Assembly: GCF_024181725.1 (NCBI RefSeq)
Contig: NZ_CP028908.1
Span: 1,426,001-1,490,000, forward strand
Source of the DNA: Bradyrhizobium sp. WD16
GTDB lineage: Bacteria; Pseudomonadota; Alphaproteobacteria; Rhizobiales; Xanthobacteraceae
DNA: 64,000 bases
Direction: 5' to 3'
Positions 38,270-46,285 of this stretch are shown piece after piece. Under the pieces are notes generated by a model. It was not told the DNA's origin. It was given only the letters and a program-made list of their open reading frames with translations, and ran no database searches. A program made the position numbers and the translations under genes. Positions within the stretch are counted from its first letter, which is position 1, and every line of letters starts with the position of its first letter.

Positions 38270-38420
38270 CGTCGAATCTCGCTGGTCCAGGCGCGGGAGC
38301 GCCCGTCTGCCAGTCTCAAATGGCCGCCACCTCACGTGGCGGCCGCTCGAAGACTCAGCGGGCGATCCCAGCGAGGTGACAGCGCTTCGAATGAGACACT
38401 GGATCACCTCCTTTTCTTTG
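38270..38420. ncRNA. Candidate structured RNA with a 16S-3'-end-like tail
   Basis: Several inverted pairs are read directly: CTCGCTGG (38278-38285) with CCAGCGAG (38368-38375); GGCGC-GGGA-GCGCC (38290-38303); GTCTCA (38313-38318) with TGAGAC (38392-38397); GGCCGCCAC with GTGGCGGCC (38322-38344); TCGAAG (38347-38352) with CTTCGA (38385-38390). The first and third pairs cross, so they compete or form a pseudoknot. On the plus strand the stems run into CTGGATCACCTCCTTT (38399-38414), identical to the 3' end of 16S rRNA. On the minus strand the same bases are an extended Shine-Dalgarno. No protein gene is convincing here. Existence as an RNA, and its strand, are inference. Confidence 0.35.
38355..38399 (-). 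CDS. Possible 14-codon leader-type ORF
   Basis: A GTG at 38399 opens MSHSKRCHLAGIAR and a TGA. It is preceded at ideal spacing (7 bases) by GGAGG inside AAAGGAGGTGATCCAG, which is complementary to the anti-Shine-Dalgarno end of 16S rRNA over 16 bases. The ORF is interleaved with the competing stems described for 38270-38420, as in attenuator leaders. A TTGGAT / TATATC pair with a 16-base spacer lies just upstream (around 38440-38465, minus strand). However, no minus-strand gene follows before the intron, so a classical attenuator role is unsupported. Confidence 0.25.
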   Translation of the reverse strand: MSHSKRCHLAGIAR

Positions 38421-38482
38421 TTGACGGAAACCCCGATATAGGCGGGCCGCGGCGCAATCCAAGATACGGCACCGCAACAAGA

Positions 38483-39406
38483 TCACGGCCGTTCAGCGAC
38501 CCCGACCAGACCCGCCACCGGAACCCCGGCGTCGATCCGGGTCGACACCGGCGACAGTTCGACGAGGCGCAGGCCGGCAGCATCCACGACGCTCTTCAGA
38601 TAGGCCGCGCTGTGGGTGTAGCGCAGCGCGGTTCCGAGGCCGTAGCCGCTCTCGCAGGATTCCACCGTAAAGGCAAAAAGGCCGCCCGGCATCAGCACCC
38701 TGGCGATCTCGGCGAAGAGCGGCTGCAGGTCGCCGACATAGACCAGGGCGTCGGCGGCGAGCACCAGATCGAGACTGCCGTCCGGCTCGGCCGAGACCGC
38801 CGCCAGCATGTCGGCGACCGCAAGGCGGGCATAGACCGCCCTCGCTTCGGCCTGGGCAATCATGGCCGGCGACAGATCGACCCCGTCGATCGTCTCGACC
38901 AGCGAGGCGAAGGCCTGCCCCGCCAGCCCGGTGCCGCAGCCGAGGTCGAGGGCGCGGCGGAACCGGACCGGCTTGCGCGCGCGAAGGCGAACGCCATGGA
39001 CGGCCTGCAGCAGGATCTCCGGGCCGCGGTAGCGCAATTCGCCGCGCAACGCGTTGTCGAACTTCGGGGCGTACTGATCGAACAGCGCCCGCACATACCC
39101 CGCCGACATTTCCCCGAGCGGCTCGGCGCCGAGCCGGATCAGCCGCAGCCGCGCCCCATGGCGATCCTCGGCATCGGCGGCAACGGCCTGGCGATAGGCC
39201 TCGATGGCGCGCTCGTTCTGCCCGAGCTCTTCGCGCATGTCGCCAAGCGCGAACCAGCCCGAGGCGAAACGCGGCGCCAGTTCCACCGCCTGCTCCATCA
39301 GCTCGGCGGCGGCCTCGAGTTCGCCCCGCAGCTGCAGATCGCGGGCGAAGTCGAAGCGGCGGTCGGCGATCAAGTCGCCGGAGGACATCATCAGGCGGAA
39401 CGGCAT
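38483..39406 (-). CDS. TPR-containing SAM-dependent methyltransferase
   Basis: A 307-residue protein. An N-terminal TPR-like helical part (residues ~10-85; ARDLQLRGELEAAAELMEQA, ALGDMREELGQNERAIEAYR) is joined to a class I methyltransferase domain with motif I DLGCGTGLAG (~residue 155) and post-I GVDLSPAMIAQAEAR. The substrate is unknown; similar rhizobial proteins are annotated only as methyltransferases. It is divergent (55 bp) from the ligase-associated exonuclease and lies inside the gap between the two halves of that repair set, so a link to repair cannot be excluded. Confidence 0.85.
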   Translation of the reverse strand: MPFRLMMSSGDLIADRRFDFARDLQLRGELEAAAELMEQAVELAPRFASGWFALGDMREELGQNERAIEAYRQAVAADAEDRHGARLRLIRLGAEPLGEMSAGYVRALFDQYAPKFDNALRGELRYRGPEILLQAVHGVRLRARKPVRFRRALDLGCGTGLAGQAFASLVETIDGVDLSPAMIAQAEARAVYARLAVADMLAAVSAEPDGSLDLVLAADALVYVGDLQPLFAEIARVLMPGGLFAFTVESCESGYGLGTALRYTHSAAYLKSVVDAAGLRLVELSPVSTRIDAGVPVAGLVGVAERP

Positions 39407-39461
39407 GGCAGGCGGCTTGACGGCTCTCCAAGACGACGGGTTCCCGGCCTATATAACGCAA

Positions 39462-40511
39462 ATGCGCCCGCAGGATATTCTCTCCCCCCAGCCTGAAGGC
39501 CTGTTCTGCAAGCCCGGCGGCTTTCATATCGACCCGGTGCGGCCGGTGGCGCGCGCCCTCATCACCCATGGTCACTCCGACCACGCCCGCGCCGGTCATG
39601 GCGCGGTGCTGGCAACCCGCGAAACCCTCGACCTGATGGCGCTGCGCTATGGCGAAAATTTCGCCGGCAGCACCCAGGCCATCCGCTACGGCGAAACCTT
39701 GAAGCTCGGGGAGGTCAGCGTCAGCTTCCATCCGGCCGGCCACGTGCTCGGTTCGGCGCAGATCCTGGTGAGCTGCGGTGCCATCCGGATCGTCGCCTCG
39801 GGCGACTACAAGGACGCGCCGGACCCGACCTGCGCGTCCCTCGAGATCGTCCCCTGCGACATCTTCATCACCGAGGCGACCTTCGGCCTGCCGGTGTTCC
39901 GCCTCGGACCCGCCAGCGGCGAGATTGCCAAGCTGCTCGACTCCGTCCGGCTGTTTCCCGAGCGCGCCCATCTCGTCGGCGCCTACTCGCTCGGCAAGGC
40001 CCAGCGCGTCATCGCGCTGCTGCGCGAGGCCGGCTATGACGCGCCAATCCATCTGCACGGCGCGATGGAGACGATCACGCGCTATTACCAGAGCCGCGGC
40101 GTCGCGCTCGGCGAATTGCACCCGGCCCGCGAAACCAGCAAGGCGGAGCTCGCCGGCACCATCACGGTCGCGCCGCCCTCGGCGACCACGGACCTGTGGA
40201 CCCGCCGCTTTCCCGATCCGGTCACCGCCTTCGCCTCCGGCTGGATGCGGGTGCGCGCCCGCGCCCGGCAGCGAGGAGGCCAACTGCCGCTGGTCATTTC
40301 CGATCATGCCGACTGGGACGGATTATGCGCGACCATCGGCGCGACCGGCGCCGGCGAGATCTGGGTCACTCATGGCCAGGAGGACGCGCTGGTGCACTGG
40401 TGCAAGACCAAAGGGCTTGCCGCCCGGCCGCTCGACCTCGTCGGCTATGGCGAAGAGGAGGCCGCGACGGCAGTGGCGGAGACGGCGGATCCCGCCGACG
40501 GCGCGCCATGA
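39462..40511 (+). CDS. Ligase-associated DNA exonuclease (MBL fold)
   Basis: An MBL-fold/beta-CASP-like nuclease (349 residues) of the ligase-associated repair set. The zinc motif is THGHSDHARAGH (~residue 35), followed by HPAGHVLGSAQI, a GDYKDAP metal Asp and ISDHADW near the C-terminus. The ATG at 39462 gives MRPQDILSPQPEGL, the family N-terminus. The stop overlaps the ligase start (ATGA). Confidence 0.94.
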   Translation: MRPQDILSPQPEGLFCKPGGFHIDPVRPVARALITHGHSDHARAGHGAVLATRETLDLMALRYGENFAGSTQAIRYGETLKLGEVSVSFHPAGHVLGSAQILVSCGAIRIVASGDYKDAPDPTCASLEIVPCDIFITEATFGLPVFRLGPASGEIAKLLDSVRLFPERAHLVGAYSLGKAQRVIALLREAGYDAPIHLHGAMETITRYYQSRGVALGELHPARETSKAELAGTITVAPPSATTDLWTRRFPDPVTAFASGWMRVRARARQRGGQLPLVISDHADWDGLCATIGATGAGEIWVTHGQEDALVHWCKTKGLAARPLDLVGYGEEEAATAVAETADPADGAP

Positions 40512-42181
40512 ACCGCTTCGCCCATCTGCTCGACCGCCTCGCCTACGAACCCGGCCGCACCAACAAGCTGCGCCTGCTCACCGACTATTTCCGCGAGGTC
40601 GAGGACCCCGATCGCGGCTGGGCGCTGGCGGCGATCACCGGCGCGCTGTCCTTCCGTCACGCCAAGCCTTCCCTGATCCGCGACCTGATCATCGCGCGCA
40701 GCGACCCGGCGCTATTCGCCCTGTCCTACGATTACGTCGGCGACCTGTCGGAAACGGTGGCGCTGATGTGGCCGCGCGATCCGCGCGCCACCAACGCGCC
40801 GCCGCCGCCGAACCTGACCGAAGTGGTGCTCCTGCTGGGTAATCTGTCGAAGGCTGAGCTGCCGGCGCAGCTCGCCAGCTGGCTCGATGAGCTCGACGAG
40901 AGCGGCCGCTGGGCGCTGCTCAAGCTCGTCACCGGCGCCATGCGCATCGGCGTCTCCGCGCGTCTCGCCAAGACCGCCGTCGCCGCGCTCGGCGACAAGG
41001 ACGCCCATGAGGTCGAGCTGCTGTGGCCCGGCCTGTCGCCGCCCTATCCGGACCTGTTCGCCTGGCTCGAGGGACGCGCCGACAAGCCGGTGACGCGCGA
41101 CCCTGCGCCGTTCCGCCCGGTGATGCTGGCGCACGCCATCGACGACAGCGATTTCGACAAGCTCGATCCGGCCGAATTCAGCGCCGAATGGAAATGGGAC
41201 GGCATCCGCGTCCAGGCCGTGACCGGCCGCGGCGAGGACGGGGCTGCGGTGACGCGGCTCTATTCGCGGACCGGCGAGGACGTCACGCGCAGCTTCCCCG
41301 ATCTCCTGCCCGCGCTGCATCGACCGGGCGCCATCGACGGCGAGTTGCTGGTGGTGCGTGACGGCCGGGTGCAGTCCTTCAACGTCCTGCAGCAGCGGCT
41401 CGACCGCAAGAGCGTGACGCCGAAGCTGATGAAGGACTATCCGATTCATCTGCGCGCCTACGACCTGCTCGGCGAAGGTCCCGACGATCTGCGCGCCCTG
41501 CCGTTTCTGGCCCGTCGCGCCCGCCTCGAGCATTTCGTCGCGAGCCTCGACACCAGCCGCGTCGACCTGTCGCCGCTGGTGCCGTTCTCGACCTGGCAGC
41601 AGCTCGCCACCGCGCGCGCCGACCCGGCCGGCGCCGGACCGGACGCCGAGGCGGTGGAAGGGGTGATGCTCAAGCGCCGTGATGCCGAATACATGCCCGG
41701 CCGGCCGAAGGGGCCGTGGTGGAAATGGAAACGCGACCCGCACGTCATCGATGCGGTGCTGATGTATGCCCAGCGCGGTCATGGCAAACGCTCGTCCTAC
41801 TACTCCGACTGCACCTTCGGCGTCTGGACCAATGGCGGGGACGGCGAACAGCTGGTGCCGGTGGGCAAGGCCTATTTCGGTTTCACCGATGAGGAGCTCG
41901 AGGAGATCGACCGCTTCGTCCGCCGCCACACCATCGAACGTTTCGGTCCGGTACGCGAAGTGGTGCATGATCCCGACAAGGGGCTGGTGCTGGAAGTCGC
42001 CTTCGAGGGGCTGCAGCCCTCCGGCCGGCACAAGTCCGGCGTCGCCATGCGTTTTCCCCGCATCAGCCGTCTGCGCTGGGACAAACCGCCGCGCGAGGCC
42101 GACCGGCTCGAGACCCTCGAGCGCATGCTCAGGCGGGGGAATGCCGACGAGGAGCCCGGTTCGGCGATCGCGTCGGGCTGA
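40508..42181 (+). CDS. ATP-dependent DNA ligase (cisplatin-damage-response type)
   Basis: An ATP-dependent DNA ligase (557 residues) of the type that gives the ligase-associated DNA damage response its name. An N-terminal DNA-binding domain precedes the nucleotidyltransferase motif I AEWKWDGIRVQ, with the adenylated lysine. Motif III is in GELLVVRDG, motif IV in VEGVMLKRRD and motif V in WWKWKRDP. An OB-fold C-terminal domain follows. It is translationally coupled to the exonuclease. Confidence 0.95.
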   Translation: MNRFAHLLDRLAYEPGRTNKLRLLTDYFREVEDPDRGWALAAITGALSFRHAKPSLIRDLIIARSDPALFALSYDYVGDLSETVALMWPRDPRATNAPPPPNLTEVVLLLGNLSKAELPAQLASWLDELDESGRWALLKLVTGAMRIGVSARLAKTAVAALGDKDAHEVELLWPGLSPPYPDLFAWLEGRADKPVTRDPAPFRPVMLAHAIDDSDFDKLDPAEFSAEWKWDGIRVQAVTGRGEDGAAVTRLYSRTGEDVTRSFPDLLPALHRPGAIDGELLVVRDGRVQSFNVLQQRLDRKSVTPKLMKDYPIHLRAYDLLGEGPDDLRALPFLARRARLEHFVASLDTSRVDLSPLVPFSTWQQLATARADPAGAGPDAEAVEGVMLKRRDAEYMPGRPKGPWWKWKRDPHVIDAVLMYAQRGHGKRSSYYSDCTFGVWTNGGDGEQLVPVGKAYFGFTDEELEEIDRFVRRHTIERFGPVREVVHDPDKGLVLEVAFEGLQPSGRHKSGVAMRFPRISRLRWDKPPREADRLETLERMLRRGNADEEPGSAIASG

Positions 42182-42185
42182 AAAG

Positions 42186-42560
42186 CTACTCCGCCACCTG
42201 CTCGAGGGCTGCGACGACCAGCGCATCGATGATCGAGACGCCGTCGCCGTCGCTGTGGACCATCACCGGGTTGAGGTCGATCTCCGCCACCACATGGTTC
42301 ACCGCCATTGCCACCTGCGAGGAGAGTTGCACGATCAGCTCGGCGAGCGCAGCGCGGTCCGCCTGCGCAGCGCCGCGGAAGCCGTCGAGCCGCGCGGCTG
42401 CCTTGAGCTGATCGATCATCTCCCCGGCCTGCGCCACGGTGACCGGCGCGGGACGAAAGACTACGTCCTGGTAGATCTCCGCGGCGACACCGCCGAAGCC
42501 GACCATCACCATCGGCCCGAAGCGGCCGGCGGCGGCATCGTCAGCGACCGTTGAAGACGG
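42186..42560 (-). pseudogene. C-terminal remnant of an ATP-grasp acyl-CoA synthetase/ligase
   Basis: Only about 120 residues remain: GPMVMVGFGGVAAEIYQDVV, then APVTVAQAGEMIDQLKAA and EIDLNPVMVHSDGDGVSIID. These are the last segments of the ATP-grasp domain of ADP-forming/acyl-CoA synthetases (usually about 700 residues). No start with a ribosome site exists, and the remnant begins inside the end of the enoyl-CoA hydratase gene, where the rest has been deleted. The reading frame is still open, so the deletion may be recent. Confidence 0.7.
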
Positions 42561-43329
42561 CGGCGCGCTTCTCGACGAAGGCTTTGGCAGCCTCCTTGTG
42601 GTCCTCGGTTTCCGAACAGCGCGAGTGATGCAGCGCCTCGGCGTCGAAGCAGGCCTCCAGCGGCAGCGTTTCCGCATTGTTGATGTTCTTCTTGATATAG
42701 CCGAGGGTCACCGACGGACCCTGGGCCAGAGACAGCGCCAGTTCGTGAGCGGCGCGGTCGATCTCGGCATCGGGCACGACCCGCGTCACCATGCCGAGCG
42801 CGAGCGCTTCCTCGGCCGTCAGCACCGGCGAGAGCAGGTAGAGTTCGCGCGCCTTGGCGCTGCCGAGCATGCGGGTGAGGAAATAGGTGCCGCCGTAGTC
42901 GCCGGAGTAGCCGACCTTGGCGAAGGCGGTGGTGATCTTCGCCGAGGCGGAGGCAATGCGCAGGTCGCAGGCCAGCGCCATCGACAGCCCGGCGCCGGCG
43001 GCGGCGCCGTCGATCTGGGCGATCACCGGCTTCTGCATCACGTGCAGGATGCGCGACACCTCCATGGCGCGGCGCAGCTGCGTCACCTTGGCCTCCAGCG
43101 ACAGCGGCGCGCCGCCCGCCGCCATCACCTTGACGTCGCCGCCGACGCAGAAGGTGCCGCCGGCGCCCCTGAGAAGCACGGCGCGCACTTCACCGTCTTC
43201 CGCGGCCCGTCGCGCCGCCTCGACGAGCGCGCGCGTCATTTCGGGATTGAGCGCATTGCGCCGGTCCGGCCGATTCATGGTGATGGTCAGAAGTCCGCGG
43301 TCGAAATGCTGAAGGACGATATCGGTCAT
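42541..43329 (-). CDS. Enoyl-CoA hydratase/isomerase family protein
   Basis: A crotonase-fold enzyme (262 residues). The oxyanion-hole loops are LRGAGGTFCVGGDVK and IDGAAAGAGLSMALACDLR. The first catalytic acidic position falls in KVGYSGDYGGTYFLTRMLG, a variant in which the usual Glu is not obvious, so the precise reaction (hydration, isomerisation or CoA hydrolysis) is unclear. The acyl-CoA ligase remnant directly downstream suggests a former acyl-CoA catabolic pair. Confidence 0.88.
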   Translation of the reverse strand: MTDIVLQHFDRGLLTITMNRPDRRNALNPEMTRALVEAARRAAEDGEVRAVLLRGAGGTFCVGGDVKVMAAGGAPLSLEAKVTQLRRAMEVSRILHVMQKPVIAQIDGAAAGAGLSMALACDLRIASASAKITTAFAKVGYSGDYGGTYFLTRMLGSAKARELYLLSPVLTAEEALALGMVTRVVPDAEIDRAAHELALSLAQGPSVTLGYIKKNINNAETLPLEACFDAEALHHSRCSETEDHKEAAKAFVEKRAAVFNGR

Positions 43330-43674
43330 TGAGGCTTCCTGCTTGTGAGGACCGCACTGCGGGCCCGTCGAACGGCCCGCGCTACCGCTCCCGATTGATT
43401 ATTTCTTGACGAGCGGACAGCGCGATTCCGACAACGGCTGGAAGAGCCCGAGCATGAGGGGATGGTTGTCTGCGACGATCTTGCCGCATGGGCCAGCAAG
43501 CGGCAAGACCATGGAATTCAACAAGGTTTTCCGTTGAACGGAATGGCCTTCGTCGAGGATGCCGCGTCGCCGATCGGTCGCACGGCGCAGAGGTCGAGAG
43601 CTCAGACGCACACAATCCAAGCATGCCGTGCAGGAAATTTGCGCTATAATGGGATAGCGGCCGGAGCCAGCACG
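43330..43674. other. 345-bp divergent intergenic region (enoyl-CoA hydratase / SNase-like)
   Basis: No gene is seen. It holds a hairpin GCGGGCC / GGCCCGC at 43359-43380 and a perfect -10 hexamer TATAAT at 43645-43650, about 25 bases before the next ATG. The -35 is not recognisable. Confidence 0.45.
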
Positions 43675-44502
43675 ATGTTCGCTCGGATGTCAGCGGTTTC
43701 TGCTTTTCGCGTCGTGTCGAGCCTCGCACTTTCGACATTGGCGTTATCGACATTGGCGTTATCGACGTTCGCCCTTTCGACGTTCGCCCTGCGGACGGCC
43801 ACGGCGGCGACAGCGGCCTGCAACTTTGCGGTGCTGGGCGAAGGCCGGGTTGAGGCCGCGATCGACGGCCGCGGCCTGCGCCTTGACGACGGGCGGGAGG
43901 TCCGTCTCGCCGCGATCGAGCTTCCGTTCGCCAGGATCGAGGAGACGGCCGCCCTCGCCGCCCTGTCCGAAGGACGCAACGTTCGCCTCGAAGGCGGCGA
44001 TGACGCCCCCGATCGCTACGGCCGGCAGGTCACCTTCGTCCGCGCCGACGGCGCCGATACATCTCTTCAGGCGGCGTTGCTCGACCGCGGCGCGGCACTT
44101 TACGACGGTTCCATCACCGAGGCGGGCTGTGCCGGGGAACTGCGCGGCGCGGAAGCCGGCGCGAGAAAAGCGCACCGAGGACTCTGGGCCGACCCGACCG
44201 CCATAAAAGATGCTGAAAAGCCCGAGGATATTGCGGCAGCAGTGGGGCAATTCGCGGTGGTCGAGGGCAAGGCGCAGTCGGTCAGACAGTCCGGAACGAC
44301 ATTTTATGTCAATTTTGGCCGCCGATGGACAGAAGGCTTTGCGGCGATTATTTCAAGGCGCATGATTGCGGCGATGGAAGCCGCGGGAATGGCGCCCAAG
44401 ACGCTGGAGGGGCGGCGATTACGGGTGCGCGGCGTGGTCGAGCGGCGCATCGGCCCGCGGATCGACATCGTCCGCGTGGGGCAGATCGAACTGGCCGATT
44501 GA
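43675..44502 (+). CDS. Exported thermonuclease (SNase)-fold protein, active site degenerate
   Basis: A 275-residue protein. Its signal sequence contains a pentapeptide repeated four times (ALSTL, ALSTL, ALSTF, ALSTF). The SNase-like domain follows (CNFAVLGEGRVEAAIDG, REVRLAAIELPF, DRYGRQVTFVRADG). Compared with staphylococcal nuclease, the Ca-binding and catalytic positions DGD, D-T-P-E are read here as DGR and E-L-P-F; only the arginine of YGR is kept. It is therefore probably not a nuclease. A C-terminal extension of about 110 residues is of unknown function. The start is set by the ATG before the signal sequence. Confidence 0.8.
   Translation: MFARMSAVSAFRVVSSLALSTLALSTLALSTFALSTFALRTATAATAACNFAVLGEGRVEAAIDGRGLRLDDGREVRLAAIELPFARIEETAALAALSEGRNVRLEGGDDAPDRYGRQVTFVRADGADTSLQAALLDRGAALYDGSITEAGCAGELRGAEAGARKAHRGLWADPTAIKDAEKPEDIAAAVGQFAVVEGKAQSVRQSGTTFYVNFGRRWTEGFAAIISRRMIAAMEAAGMAPKTLEGRRLRVRGVVERRIGPRIDIVRVGQIELAD
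43726..43785 (+). repeat. 15-bp in-frame tandem repeat in a signal sequence
   Basis: There are four 15-bp units, GCNYTNTCGACNTTN in pattern (e.g. GCGTTATCGACATTG), encoding ALSTL/ALSTF. They lie wholly inside the hydrophobic core of the signal peptide. Confidence 0.88.
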
Positions 44503-44624
44503 GACCGGCCGGGTTGAACAGACCGATCGAGAGCAATTGCGGCGCGGCTTGCCGGTGGATGCCGTCAACCGGACCGGTCGGGCGAGGGTGCCGACGAAGG
44601 GTGGTGCGGGGATCACGGGTGACG

Positions 44625-46124
44625 ATGGACGCGCGAGCGGACCAGACGAGGAAGCAGCAAGGCAGACGGCTGACGCCGGTGCCGCAGCTGGCGGCTGCGC
44701 TCCTCGCTGCCGCCCTCCTTGCTGCCTGCGGCGACACGATCCGGCTTCAAAGCGCACCGCCCCAGACCGCCGCGGCGGCAAAATTCCCCAAGCCGGTGGT
44801 TCAGACGCCGGCGAACGAGCGCGAGCATGAACGCATCCTCGCCTCCTATGGCGGCGTTTATACCGACCCACGGCTCGAGGCGCTGATCAACAAGACGGTG
44901 GAGCGGCTGGTGGCCGCGTCGGAGCGCCCCGACCTCTCCTACAAGGTGACAATCCTCAACTCCGGCGCGGTCAATGCCTTCGCCTTGCCGACGGGTCAGC
45001 TCTACGTCACCCGCGGATTGATCGCGCTGGCGAGCGACACCTCCGAACTGTCGTCGGTGCTGTCCCACGAGATGGCCCATGTCATCGCCAAGCATGCCGC
45101 GATCCGCGAGGACCAGGCGCGTCAGGCGGCGCTGGTGACGCGCGTCGTCGCCGACATGGGCGACGATCCCGACCTCACCGCCCTGGCGCTGGCCAAGACC
45201 AAGCTTACCATGGCGAGCTTTTCGCGGTCCCAGGAGTTCGAGGCCGATGCCATCGGCGTCGGAATCTCCGCACGGGCCAAGTTCGATCCCTATGGCGCGT
45301 CGCGCTTCCTGACCGCCATGGAGCGCAACGCCGAACTCAAGGCGCCGCGAGCCATGATCGATCCCCGCTCCCGGGATTTCCTGTCGTCGCATCCGGCAAC
45401 CCCGGAGCGCGTCCAGAACGCCCAGGCAGCGGCGCGCCAGTATACCGCGCCGCAGACCAGCGAGCGTGATCGCGACGACTATCTCAGCGCCATCGACAGC
45501 ATCGTCTATGGCGAGGACCCCAGCGAAGGCTTCGTGCGCGGCCGGCGCTTCCTCCATCCCAAGCTCGGCTTCACCTTCCAGGCGCCCGAAGGCTTCACTC
45601 TGGAGAACACCGCCCAGGCGGTGGTCGGCGTCCGCGAGGGCGGAACCCAGGCCATGCGCTTCGACGTGGTGCGGGTGCCGTCGGAGCAATCGCTCGGCGA
45701 CTATCTCAATTCCGGCTGGATGGAGAATGTCGACAAGGCGTCGACCGAGGACGTCACGATCAATGGCTTCCCGGCGGCGACGGCGACCGCCCGCGGCGAC
45801 CAATGGCAGTTCCGGGTCTACGCCCTGCGTTTCGGCAGCGACGTCTACCGCTTCATCTTCGCCGCCCGCCAGCGCAGCGGCGAAACCGACCGCAGCTTCC
45901 GCGATACCGTCAACTCGTTCCGGCGCCTCAGCCTCGCCGAGATCCAGGATGCGCGGCCGCTGCGCATCAAGGTCATCAATGTGCAGCCGGGCGACACCGT
46001 TGAATCGCTGTCCCATCGCATGGCCGGCGTCGACCGCCAGGTCGAACGCTTCCGCCTGCTCAACGGCCTCGACGCCCACGCCACGATCAAGGCGCGCGAC
46101 CGGGTCAAGATCGTCGTCGACTGA
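44625..46124 (+). CDS. M48 family metalloprotease, lipoprotein with LysM-like C-terminus
   Basis: A 499-residue envelope protease. A lipoprotein signal (LLAAALLAACGD) is followed by an M48 domain with the zinc motif SHEMAHVIAKHAA and the downstream Glu in SRSQEFEADAIG. A middle domain (FTFQAPEGFTLENT) resembles substrate-handling modules of BepA/YfgC-like proteins. The last 55 residues (VINVQPGDTVESLSHRMAG) look LysM-like and may bind peptidoglycan. Outer membrane quality control is the likely role (inference). A GTG at 44619 is an alternative start. Confidence 0.88.
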   Translation: MDARADQTRKQQGRRLTPVPQLAAALLAAALLAACGDTIRLQSAPPQTAAAAKFPKPVVQTPANEREHERILASYGGVYTDPRLEALINKTVERLVAASERPDLSYKVTILNSGAVNAFALPTGQLYVTRGLIALASDTSELSSVLSHEMAHVIAKHAAIREDQARQAALVTRVVADMGDDPDLTALALAKTKLTMASFSRSQEFEADAIGVGISARAKFDPYGASRFLTAMERNAELKAPRAMIDPRSRDFLSSHPATPERVQNAQAAARQYTAPQTSERDRDDYLSAIDSIVYGEDPSEGFVRGRRFLHPKLGFTFQAPEGFTLENTAQAVVGVREGGTQAMRFDVVRVPSEQSLGDYLNSGWMENVDKASTEDVTINGFPAATATARGDQWQFRVYALRFGSDVYRFIFAARQRSGETDRSFRDTVNSFRRLSLAEIQDARPLRIKVINVQPGDTVESLSHRMAGVDRQVERFRLLNGLDAHATIKARDRVKIVVD

Positions 46125-46159
46125 CACCCGTCTTTCTGATTGATGCGGCGCTGACGCGA

Positions 46160-46204
46160 GCATGATCCGGAAAAGCGGGTTCCGATCCTGCAATAAGATC
46201 ATGC
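46160..46204. repeat. Palindromic intergenic repeat (GCATGATC type)
   Basis: The outer arms GCATGATC (46160-46167) and GATCATGC (46197-46204) and the inner arms CGGAA / TTCCG form a dyad. The GCATGATCCGGAAAAG core resembles a repeat I know from Bradyrhizobium intergenic regions; a family search would confirm this. The strand is undetermined. Confidence 0.6.
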
Positions 46205-46227
46205 CCATCCATCAGAGCGCGATGGCG

Positions 46228-46256
46228 AAAAGCCCGGCGCGATGCGCCGGGCTTTC
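46228..46256. terminator. Bidirectional terminator between M48 protease and carD
   Basis: AAAGCCCGGCGC / GCGCCGGGCTTT is a perfect 12-bp stem with a GAT loop and lies between convergent genes. Confidence 0.85.
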
Positions 46257-46285
46257 GTAACACGCTCTGCGATGCGGAGCTGGCC

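Noticed and set aside
38042-38407. 121-codon minus-strand frame over the end of the intron
   Set aside because: It crosses the intron boundary and domains V/VI and has no family resemblance. Only the short ORF beside the Shine-Dalgarno in another frame was kept, at low confidence.
38399-38414. A fragment of a 16S rRNA gene
   Set aside because: Only 16 bases match and the preceding helix 45 sequence of 16S is absent, so this is not an rRNA gene; a Shine-Dalgarno or a mimic is a better explanation.
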